From contig LSCM01000083.1 in NCBI GenBank assembly GCA_001577185.1, forward strand, positions 1-6,162: a stretch of DNA of 6,162 nucleotides. The letters are read 5' to 3'. The notes under the pieces are model-generated. The model saw nothing but the letters and a program-made list of their open reading frames with translations. It was not told the origin of the DNA and made no database searches. Source of the DNA: Cloacimonetes bacterium TCS62. GTDB lineage: Bacteria > Cloacimonadota > Cloacimonadia > Cloacimonadales > TCS61. Every line of letters starts with the position of its first letter. Positions within the stretch are counted from its first letter, which is position 1. Below are positions 1 to 6,162 of the stretch, one piece after another. The position numbers and the translations under genes were made by a program.

Positions 1-362
1 ATTGTTGGCGTGATGATCACATCAAAAATAGTAATATAGATTATTCTCTTACCTGCGTTATGTAATTTCCTAAAATCTAGATGGCTACCGATCGTAAGCC
101 CGATGAAACCAAGAGCAAAGTCAGTGATAGGCGCAAATCCAGCAAATGCGTTCTTAGGGAAGATATTCAGTACGTAAGGTCCAATGATAATTCCACCAAG
201 AATTTGTGCTGTTACAATTGGTATATGGAGTTTACGAGCTAATTTTGTACAGATATAACCAGTTAAAAGTATTACTGCTAAGATCAAGAGAGGATTTGTG
301 TGTATGATCAAAGGTGTTTTATGCGTTATCCATGCTTGCAGTTGCTTAATAAAATTACTCAT
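1..362 (-). CDS. Cation/proton antiporter (Na+/H+ exchanger family), N-terminal part
   Basis: This gene is cut by the left window edge; 120 complete residues plus two bases are visible, with no internal stop. The product looks like the start of a CPA-type (KefB-like, Na_H_Exchanger) inner-membrane antiporter, which exchanges Na+ or K+ for protons. After a short N-terminal extension there are hydrophobic segments at about residues 23-39, 47-67, 76-92 and from 107 onward. The family-typical run ILGGIIIGPYVLNI lies at 54-67, and ALGFIGLTIGSHLDFRKL at 83-100 matches the conserved stretch of this family that reads roughly LGFIxFxxGxxL. The ATG at 360-362 is the only in-frame Met in the visible part. 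It is preceded by AGGGAAGAGG, with the AGGG 7 bases upstream. It starts 20 bases after the miaB stop, so co-transcription is likely. The ion-binding residues and any C-terminal regulatory domain lie outside the window, so specificity cannot be stated. Confidence 0.85.
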   Translation of the reverse strand, partial: MSNFIKQLQAWITHKTPLIIHTNPLLILAVILLTGYICTKLARKLHIPIVTAQILGGIIIGPYVLNIFPKNAFAGFAPITDFALGFIGLTIGSHLDFRKLHNAGKRIIYITIFDVIITPT

Positions 363-382
363 GCCTCTTCCCTATCATTAAT

Positions 383-1678
383 TCAGATTATTTTTCCTTT
401 AAGAGTCCAACCGACAGCATCAGTTATTTTCACCTTTACGAATTTCCCGATCAGTGATTTATCGCCGGGGAATACCGTGATCTTGAAGTCTCTGCTTTTT
501 CCAGCCATCTCAGCATCTGATTTTTTGCTAACTTGTTCCACATATATCTCTTTAGTTTTCCCGATCTGCTCTCTATATTTTTTCAAAGTTATCTCTTCTT
601 GCAGCTTGATCAGTTTCTGCAATCTTTCCAATCTGATTTTTTCATCAATTTGATCTTTAAATTCAGCTGCTTTTGTACCTTTTCGGGGAGAATATTTAAA
701 AGTGAAGGCATAATCGAATTCGATATTTTTCATAAGGTCATATGTTTTTTGGAATTGCGAGTTTGTTTCACCTGGGAATCCTGCGATAACATCAGTTGTA
801 ATAGCTATCTCCGGCATTGCCTTCCGCAATTTTTTTGTAATATTAAGAAAATGTTCGGCAGTGTAGCCTCTATTCATCCTCTTTAGGATCGCATTATCTC
901 CACTTTGTAATGCCAGGTGCAAATGTTCACAAACCTTATCTGATTCTGCCATAACTTGAATGACCTCATCAGAAAGATCTTTGGGATGGGAAGTTACAAA
1001 ACGGATCCTCTCTATAGTTTCGATCTTGTTCACTTGTCGTAAAAGTTCTGCGAAATTGATATTATTATATTGATAAGAATTAACGTTCTGTCCTAGCAAG
1101 GTAATATCTTTAAAGCCTCTCTCCCCGGTCTTTTTGATCTCCTTTAAAATATCATCAATCGGCCTACTGCGTTCTCTACCACGAGTATAAGGTACGATAC
1201 AATATGAGCAGAAATTATTACAACCACGCATAATTGTAACGAAAGCATTTAATTCTCCAGTATGCAGGGGATAAATATCTTCATATATTTCATCATCGTT
1301 AACTGCAGTTTTACTTTCAAAATCTAAGTTATCATTGCGAGGATTAATGATCTGAGGTAGTTGTTTATATTGATCTACTCCAACCACAAAATCGATTTTG
1401 GAATTTAGTTTGTTTAGCTTTTTCCCAAGTCTTTGCGCCATACAGCCGATCACACCGATCTTAACATCTTTTTCTTTTTTTCTGGACATTTCGTTGCTTA
1501 TTCTTCCCAATACTCTATCTTCTGCATGTTGACGTACCGAGCAAGTATTAAAGAGTATCACATCAGCATCTGCTATTTTATTTACTATCTGATTACCTTT
1601 TGTATTCAAAATGGATGCTACAAGCTCACTATCAGCAACGTTCATCTGGCATCCGTAAGTTTCAATATAAATTTTCAT
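383..1678 (-). CDS. miaB: tRNA-2-methylthio-N6-dimethylallyladenosine synthase MiaB
   Basis: MiaB is a radical-SAM methylthiotransferase that adds a 2-methylthio group to i6A37 in tRNAs reading UNN codons, in the cytoplasm. The 431-residue product is complete and close to the usual family length. The N-terminal UPF0004 domain (about 1-125) carries the three conserved cysteines for the auxiliary 4Fe-4S cluster: C10 in TYGCQMN, C46 in NTCSVR and C79 in GCMAQR. The radical-SAM domain follows, with CxxxCxxC at C153, C157 and C160 and then PYTRGRERSR. HLALQSGDN near 253-261 and SPRKGTKAA at 330-338 are also family motifs. A TRAM domain fills about 369-431. The GCMAQR and PYTRGRERSR motifs favour MiaB over the paralogues MtaB and RimO. 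The ATG is at the canonical position just before KIYIETYGC. It lies 63 bases after the permease stop and 20 bases before the antiporter. No partner miaA is in the window. Confidence 0.96.
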   Translation of the reverse strand: MKIYIETYGCQMNVADSELVASILNTKGNQIVNKIADADVILFNTCSVRQHAEDRVLGRISNEMSRKKEKDVKIGVIGCMAQRLGKKLNKLNSKIDFVVGVDQYKQLPQIINPRNDNLDFESKTAVNDDEIYEDIYPLHTGELNAFVTIMRGCNNFCSYCIVPYTRGRERSRPIDDILKEIKKTGERGFKDITLLGQNVNSYQYNNINFAELLRQVNKIETIERIRFVTSHPKDLSDEVIQVMAESDKVCEHLHLALQSGDNAILKRMNRGYTAEHFLNITKKLRKAMPEIAITTDVIAGFPGETNSQFQKTYDLMKNIEFDYAFTFKYSPRKGTKAAEFKDQIDEKIRLERLQKLIKLQEEITLKKYREQIGKTKEIYVEQVSKKSDAEMAGKSRDFKITVFPGDKSLIGKFVKVKITDAVGWTLKGKII

Positions 1679-1691
1679 TATCTTTTTTAAT

Positions 1692-1696
1692 TCCTT
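1692..1696 (-). promoter_or_regulatory. Probable miaB Shine-Dalgarno with long spacing
   Basis: On the minus strand AAGGA lies 13 bases upstream of the miaB ATG, longer than the 5-base spacing seen before the permease and diguanylate cyclase starts. The start itself is not in doubt, because the protein begins at the conserved MiaB N-terminus. The long spacing may mean weaker initiation. The purine-rich AAAAAAG run closer to the ATG is an alternative weak site. Confidence 0.4.
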
Positions 1697-1712
1697 AAAA
1701 GCGGTTAATTTA

Positions 1713-1726
1713 ATAGAAATTTCTAT
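1713..1726. repeat. 14-base perfect palindrome in the miaB upstream gap
   Basis: ATAGAAATTTCTAT reads the same on both strands and sits in the 63-base gap between the permease stop and the miaB start. As RNA it could form only a five-pair stem with an AATT loop, and no U-run follows, so it is not a convincing terminator. It could be an operator half-site pair or chance in AT-rich DNA. On the minus strand the same gap holds TTTAAT, 17 bases, then TATTAA, a poor match to a sigma-70 promoter. A promoter here is therefore possible but not shown. Confidence 0.35.
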
Positions 1727-1741
1727 CGTATAATTAAAGAT

Positions 1742-3604
1742 TTAAATTCTTTTTCTTTCTCCTAGCAATACTATATCACGGAGTCTTTCAATATTTGCTG
1801 CATTCAGCCATTTCTTCTCAAAATTTAAATCCTGAACAATTTGGGCAATTGCGGCTAAAGATTGTAAATGGAAATTTCTTTCATCTTTGCTGCCGACTAT
1901 CACGAATACGATTTGCACTTTTGGATTTTCTTCTGAAAAATAAATGCCTTCTTTACACCTGACCAAAAGAATATCAAATTCTTTTTCACCCTCTATGATC
2001 ATGTGTGGAATAGCTAAATTTTCGGTGAGAACAGTTGTGCTTTCCTCTTCTCTTTGCATTAGTTTATTCATTAGACAATCCTCATCAAGCTCAAGATGAG
2101 TTGATAAATTTTGTGAGACCATCTCGAAGAGTTTTTCTTTGGTAATTGATTTTTTTATGTCTAGTATAATACACTTCTCAATTATGTGATCGAACCTATC
2201 TTTCTGAATATCTTCTCTTTCTCTAATTATATCTAATAATTCATCTTCCAAAGAATAGCCATTAAGATCTTTATCTTTCACTTTACGGATAAAATGTAGA
2301 AGTGCAGATTCTCTATTTGACCATATTCTTCCATAAAACCAGTACCAAGTTAAACCACTAATGATGAAAACTGCAGTTGTGATCAATGGTACAAAACCCA
2401 TCTCAAAGATCAAAAATAAATAAGCTATAACAGCTGTTATCTGTAACCAAGGATAGAGAGGACTCTTAAACTTGGGTCTATAATTTTGAATACCACTTTC
2501 TCTCATTATAACAACAGAAACATTAACAAATATATAAAGTAAAATTTGCAATGTAGAGGCTGTTTTAACCAGGGTTTCTAGTGGTAAGAAAATTACTAAG
2601 ATCATGAAACTACTGGTGAATATAATTGCGTTTACAGGAGTTTTAAGTTTTTTGTTAACTTTTCCGAAAAATTGTGGTAAAAGTCTATCCTTGCTCATTG
2701 CCATTGGATTTCTGGAAGCTGCCATTAATCCAGCGTTTGCTGTTGAGAAGAATGCTAGCAGAGCTGCTATCGATAACAGATACATTCCCGGCTTCCCACT
2801 GATCAAGTCTGCAGCGTCACTTATAGGTGTTAAGCTATACTGTTTCGGAGCTGTTGCAAGCAGGTTATCACCTAGAATCCCAACCGTTACAAACACAACA
2901 ACAACATAAGCGATCGTAACGATAACAAATGCTGAGATCATACCAAGTGGAATATTACGGGAAGGATTTCTAACTTCGCCTGCTACACTTGCTATCTTAG
3001 TTAAACCTCCATAAGAAATAAATATCATTCCCGCTGTCATAAATAGTGTTTTCAGATCTGTGGTCATGAATTTATCAAAATTCCTATTATCAACAGATGG
3101 AATACCTTTAGTAATATAGAAGATCAAGAGAGCAAGTAATCCCAAAACCATAACGATCTGCAATCTACCAGCATGTTTAGTGCCTCGCAGATTTATTATA
3201 GCAAAGAAAACACAAAATGTTATAGCAATAATTTTTATTTGAAAGATAGTAATTTCCGGATAGATTATCGAAGCAAACGCTCCAACTCCTACCAAAGCGA
3301 AAGCACTCTTAAATGCTAATGAAAACCAGGCTGAAATTCCGGCGATCGTTCCGAAACCCGCTCCCATGCTTCGATTAACAAAGAAATAAGCTCCACCGGA
3401 TTTTGGCATAGCTGTAGAAAGTTCAGCCTTACTGAACATGGATGGAAGTACAAGAATTCCTGCAATGAAATATGCAAGGATCACTGCTGGGCCCGATTTA
3501 AAATAGGCAAGCCCGGGTAATATAAATAAACCCGAACTTATCATCGCCCCTGATGCAATACTGAAAACAGATAATAATCCTAATTCTTTAGATAATTTTG
3601 CCAT
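1742..3604 (-). CDS. APC-family amino acid permease fused to a C-terminal PTS EIIA-like domain
   Basis: The 620-residue product joins a membrane transporter to a cytosolic regulatory-type domain. Residues 1 to about 430 form an amino acid-polyamine-organocation (APC) permease with about twelve hydrophobic segments. The TM1 unwound motif GAMISSGLFILPG is at 19-31, and a TM6/loop motif ISYGG...GEVRNPSRNIP lies around 196-219. A charged linker (about 431-480) leads to an EIIA type-2 (PtsN/FruA/MtlA-like) domain at about 480-618, which begins near ILDIKKSITKE. This domain has REEESTT at 518-524, LAIPH with the presumed phospho-acceptor H534, and DERNFHLQSLAAIAQIV at 584-600. By family knowledge it would import an amino acid or related solute across the inner membrane; the substrate cannot be read from sequence. 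The EIIA domain suggests control by a phosphorelay, an inference, since no PTS HPr or EI gene is in the window. The ATG is preceded by GGAG at 5 bases and lies 11 bases after the diguanylate cyclase stop, indicating co-transcription. Confidence 0.9.
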   Translation of the reverse strand: MAKLSKELGLLSVFSIASGAMISSGLFILPGLAYFKSGPAVILAYFIAGILVLPSMFSKAELSTAMPKSGGAYFFVNRSMGAGFGTIAGISAWFSLAFKSAFALVGVGAFASIIYPEITIFQIKIIAITFCVFFAIINLRGTKHAGRLQIVMVLGLLALLIFYITKGIPSVDNRNFDKFMTTDLKTLFMTAGMIFISYGGLTKIASVAGEVRNPSRNIPLGMISAFVIVTIAYVVVVFVTVGILGDNLLATAPKQYSLTPISDAADLISGKPGMYLLSIAALLAFFSTANAGLMAASRNPMAMSKDRLLPQFFGKVNKKLKTPVNAIIFTSSFMILVIFLPLETLVKTASTLQILLYIFVNVSVVIMRESGIQNYRPKFKSPLYPWLQITAVIAYLFLIFEMGFVPLITTAVFIISGLTWYWFYGRIWSNRESALLHFIRKVKDKDLNGYSLEDELLDIIREREDIQKDRFDHIIEKCIILDIKKSITKEKLFEMVSQNLSTHLELDEDCLMNKLMQREEESTTVLTENLAIPHMIIEGEKEFDILLVRCKEGIYFSEENPKVQIVFVIVGSKDERNFHLQSLAAIAQIVQDLNFEKKWLNAANIERLRDIVLLGERKRI

Positions 3605-3615
3605 TTAAGCTCCGT

Positions 3616-4500
3616 TTATGTTTGTAATACTACAGAATTTTTTCCCATCTTTTTGGCCCTATACAAAGCCAGGTCAGATCTTTTAAAACAATCTTCGAGT
3701 GTATCATTTTCTTGGAATACAGAAACTCCAAACGTCATTGTTGCAGAGAGCTTGTGCTCTTTAAAACTTATTTTTAGTTCATTTATCTTTTGTCTTATCT
3801 TTTTTGCCAAACACTCACCACCGGAAAGATCAGTTTGAGGAAGCAAGAAAAGAAACTCATCTCCACCCCATCTTCCAATAAAATCCTGCTTACGAATAGT
3901 TTCTCTCATCACTTTCGATAGCTCCACAATTAAGAAATCTCCTGCATCATGACCATAAGTATCATTGATCGTTTTAAGATCATCTATATCAGAGATTATA
4001 AGTACAAAAGCTTCATTATTTCTTTCAAATCTGATCACTTCATGTTCGATCTCATTTCTTAAACCTCGTCTATTATACAATTTTGTGAGGGGATCTGTTG
4101 TAGAAAGTTCTTCTAATTGCTGCATTACTTGCTTCAATCTTTTTTCATATTTTAATCTATCCCTAATATCTCTAATTGAAAAAAGTAAGGCATTATCTTC
4201 ATGCCATGGGACGATCGCAACAGTCAATTCACAAATAATATTTTCACCTTTGTTATTTACAAATTCATATTTAAAGACGCTATCCAGAACGTAATTGTCT
4301 GAAATTTTTTTTACTTTATCTTCCGAAGTGCTGCTAAGAGTTGAGAATTCCTTACCTAACAGATCTTTTTCTGAATATCCAAGAATTCTTTTTGTAGCTT
4401 TATTTACTTCTAATATTTCTTCTGTATCAATGTTCACAACGATCTGTGCATCGATCGAATTCTCAAATATATGTTTGTAAGTTTGATAAGGATGTTTCAT
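3616..4500 (-). CDS. PAS-GGDEF diguanylate cyclase, cytosolic
   Basis: The product (294 residues) should make cyclic di-GMP from two GTP. Residues about 6-118 form a PAS sensor domain (NKATKRILGYSEKDLLGK at 33-50, ending near SIRDIRDR). A short charged helix at about 113-134 acts as the signalling linker, and the GGDEF domain runs from D136 (DPLTKLYNRR) to the end. The active-site motif is intact as GGDEF at 212-216. The metal-binding D171 is present in DIDDLKTINDTYGH. An RxxD product-inhibition site (R203, D206) sits exactly five residues before the GGDEF, so activity with feedback control is expected. There is no membrane segment or signal peptide, so the PAS domain senses something inside the cell; its ligand is not readable. 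No EAL or HD-GYP partner is in the window. The ATG has AGAGGA 5 bases upstream, 15 bases after the metG stop, so it is likely co-transcribed with metG and the permease. Confidence 0.94.
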   Translation of the reverse strand: MKHPYQTYKHIFENSIDAQIVVNIDTEEILEVNKATKRILGYSEKDLLGKEFSTLSSTSEDKVKKISDNYVLDSVFKYEFVNNKGENIICELTVAIVPWHEDNALLFSIRDIRDRLKYEKRLKQVMQQLEELSTTDPLTKLYNRRGLRNEIEHEVIRFERNNEAFVLIISDIDDLKTINDTYGHDAGDFLIVELSKVMRETIRKQDFIGRWGGDEFLFLLPQTDLSGGECLAKKIRQKINELKISFKEHKLSATMTFGVSVFQENDTLEDCFKRSDLALYRAKKMGKNSVVLQT

Positions 4501-4515
4501 ACAAATCCTCTTTAA

Positions 4516-6162
4516 TTACGAAATTTCACTTCCCTCATTTACATCTTTATCCGGATGCAATAGTGCTAGTTCATCTTTATCTTCAGCAGCTAAGATCATC
4601 GCTTGAGATTCGATTCCCATTACCTTTCTCGCCTTTAAGTTAACTAACATTGGAACTTTCTTCCCGATCAAATTCTCAGGTTTATAATATTTTGATATTC
4701 CAGCAACTACCGTACGCTCCTCATTACCTATATTAACTTCTAATTTAAGTAATTTGTTAGATTTTTTGATCTTCTCGGCTTTTAGGATCTTTGCTATACG
4801 AATCTCCATTTTCATAAAATCTTCAAATTGGATCTCTGGTTTATGTTCGTGTTGTGGGTTTTGGTCTGATCTTCTATCTCCCAAGATCTCATACTGCTTT
4901 TCGATCTCTTTATCATCGATCTTTTCAAATAATCTTTCGATCTTATCAATTTGATATTCTTTAGGATTCTTGGCCTGATCTTCCCAGAGGTAGTTATCTT
5001 TTAGATCCAACATTAAGCGAAGTCTTTTCATACCTTTTGGAATAACCGGAGTAGCAATGATTGAGATGATTCTCAATATTGAACAGCAAATATATAGAGT
5101 CTCTTCTGCCTTCTTTTTTTCTTGTTTTACTGTTTCCCAAGGTTTGGTCTCATCAAAATATCTATTTCCAATTCTAGCGATATCCATAAATAGCTTCGTT
5201 GCTTTTCTTACCTGATAATTTTTAAAAGCCTTACCTGTTTTTTTAGCGTGTCCAAAAACTTTTTCTAAAGTAGTTTCTGCTTTCTTAGATAACTTATCTG
5301 GTCGAGTAACATACCCATCAAAGTACTTTTTGGAAAATACAAAAGTTCTATTTGCAAGATTCCCTAAAACGTTATTGAGTTCATTATTAACCTTTGCTTG
5401 GAAATCTTTCCAGCTGAAATCACTATCCTTGGATTCAGGTGCATTAGCTGCTAATACATATCGTAAATACTCACCATCAAAATACTTTAGGAAATCCTCA
5501 ACCCAAACTGTCCAATTACGACTGGTTGACATTTTTTTCCCTTCCAAATTCAGATATTCATTTGCCGGCACATCGTATGGTAAAACAAATTGTTGCTTTT
5601 GTTCCATCAGCATTGCTGGCCAAATGATAGTATGAAACGGTATGTTATCTTTACCCAAAAAATGGATCATTTTAGTTTTTTTATCTAACCAATAATCTTT
5701 CCATTTCTCTGGCTCTCCTATTTTTTCTGCCCATTCCTTGGTAGAAGATAGATACCCGATCGGTGCATCAAACCAAACATACAGCACTTTTCCTTCTGTG
5801 TTTTCAAGCGGTATAGGTACTCCCCAATCCAGATCACGAGTTATAGCTCTTTGTTTCAAACCTTCGTCTAACCAACCCATAATAAAATTCTTAACATTGT
5901 CTTTCCAATAGTCTTTCGTTTTCAACCAACTGCGTAGTTCTTGCTCAAATTTCGGTAGATCCAAATACCAATGCGTTGTTTCTTTGATCACCGGTTTATC
6001 ACCAGATAACTTGCTAACAGGTTCAATTAGGTCCATAGCATCCAAAAGTTTACCACAACTGTCACACTGGTCACCACGAGCTCCTTCTTCTTTACAGTAC
6101 GGACATTTGCCTTCAACATATCTGTCGGATAGATAACGTTTCTTTTTCTTATCATAGAATTG
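4516..6162 (-). CDS. metG: Methionyl-tRNA synthetase, lacking only its N-terminus at the window edge
   Basis: MetG charges tRNA-Met with methionine in the cytoplasm. The open frame continues to the right edge, exactly in phase, giving 548 visible residues. A TTG at 6045 is an internal Leu codon, because conserved MetG sequence continues upstream of it. The visible part opens with the zinc knuckle, C20 and C23 (CPYC) and C33 and C36 (CDSC), with the same 3-10-3 spacing as E. coli Cys145/148/158/161. About 125 N-terminal residues, including the HIGH motif, are therefore missing, and the whole protein would be near 673 residues. WFDAPIGYLSS follows at about 130-140. The signature loop is KMSTS at 210-214, a variant of KMSKS. 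The helical anticodon-binding domain begins near NNVLGNLANR. A C-terminal tRNA-binding (EMAP/Arc1p-type) domain occupies about 444-548, starting IQFEDFMKMEIRIAKI. It is the first gene of the visible cluster, 15 bases before the diguanylate cyclase. Confidence 0.97.
   Translation of the reverse strand, partial: QFYDKKKKRYLSDRYVEGKCPYCKEEGARGDQCDSCGKLLDAMDLIEPVSKLSGDKPVIKETTHWYLDLPKFEQELRSWLKTKDYWKDNVKNFIMGWLDEGLKQRAITRDLDWGVPIPLENTEGKVLYVWFDAPIGYLSSTKEWAEKIGEPEKWKDYWLDKKTKMIHFLGKDNIPFHTIIWPAMLMEQKQQFVLPYDVPANEYLNLEGKKMSTSRNWTVWVEDFLKYFDGEYLRYVLAANAPESKDSDFSWKDFQAKVNNELNNVLGNLANRTFVFSKKYFDGYVTRPDKLSKKAETTLEKVFGHAKKTGKAFKNYQVRKATKLFMDIARIGNRYFDETKPWETVKQEKKKAEETLYICCSILRIISIIATPVIPKGMKRLRLMLDLKDNYLWEDQAKNPKEYQIDKIERLFEKIDDKEIEKQYEILGDRRSDQNPQHEHKPEIQFEDFMKMEIRIAKILKAEKIKKSNKLLKLEVNIGNEERTVVAGISKYYKPENLIGKKVPMLVNLKARKVMGIESQAMILAAEDKDELALLHPDKDVNEGSEIS

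Noticed and set aside
300..653. Plus-strand open frame overlapping the miaB 3' end and the antiporter start
   Set aside because: It is antisense to two well-supported genes, its translation resembles no family, and its composition is that of a reverse-strand shadow. The same holds for the other plus-strand frames across the window.
1713..1726. Intrinsic terminator between the permease and miaB
   Set aside because: The stem would be only five A/T-rich pairs and no U-run follows it on the minus strand.
4209..4218. HIP1-like GCGATCGC octamers as the cause of the GATC excess
   Set aside because: Only near-matches such as ACGATCGC occur; most GATC sites are flanked by A/T or lie in AAGATC/GAGATC contexts.
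5521..5535. KMSTS instead of KMSKS in MetG, as a possible inactive enzyme
   Set aside because: KMSTS/KISTS-type variants are normal in many active bacterial MetG proteins, and the zinc knuckle and tRNA-binding domain are intact.
6043..6045. TTG as a possible start codon for metG
   Set aside because: The frame stays open to the window edge, and the upstream 39 residues encode the conserved MetG zinc knuckle (CPYC and CDSC). The TTG is therefore an internal Leu codon.

Overview
The window is a compact bacterial segment of about 35% G+C (estimated from sampled lines). Every supported gene lies on the minus strand, so transcription runs from right to left. In transcription order it holds a methionyl-tRNA synthetase (metG, 5' end outside the window), a cytosolic PAS-GGDEF diguanylate cyclase, an APC-type permease fused to a PTS EIIA-like domain, the tRNA-modifying enzyme MiaB, and the first 120 codons of a cation/proton antiporter that runs off the left edge. 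No tRNA, rRNA, CRISPR array, insertion sequence or integration site is visible.

The gaps between genes are 15, 11, 63 and 20 bases. Shine-Dalgarno-like purine runs precede most starts, and no convincing intrinsic terminator separates the genes. The simplest reading is one transcription unit, possibly with an extra promoter in the 63-base gap before miaB. No stretch over 300 bases lacks a gene.

The organism is probably an AT-rich Gram-negative anaerobe-type lineage near Bacteroidota/Cloacimonadota. This rests on the style of the MetG (four-Cys zinc knuckle, KMSTS signature, fused C-terminal tRNA-binding domain) and the permease-EIIA architecture. It is an inference from remembered family features, not a placement.

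Two genes (metG, miaB) serve translation: methionine charging and the ms2i6A37 modification. Between and after them sit signalling and transport genes: a c-di-GMP synthase, an amino-acid-type permease carrying a phosphorylatable-looking EIIA domain, and an ion antiporter. The most interesting points are the permease-EIIA fusion next to a diguanylate cyclase, and an excess of the tetranucleotide GATC (60 by eye, about three times the base-composition expectation), driven partly by G-ending codons followed by ATC. I see no clearly undescribed multi-gene system; each gene belongs to a recognisable family.
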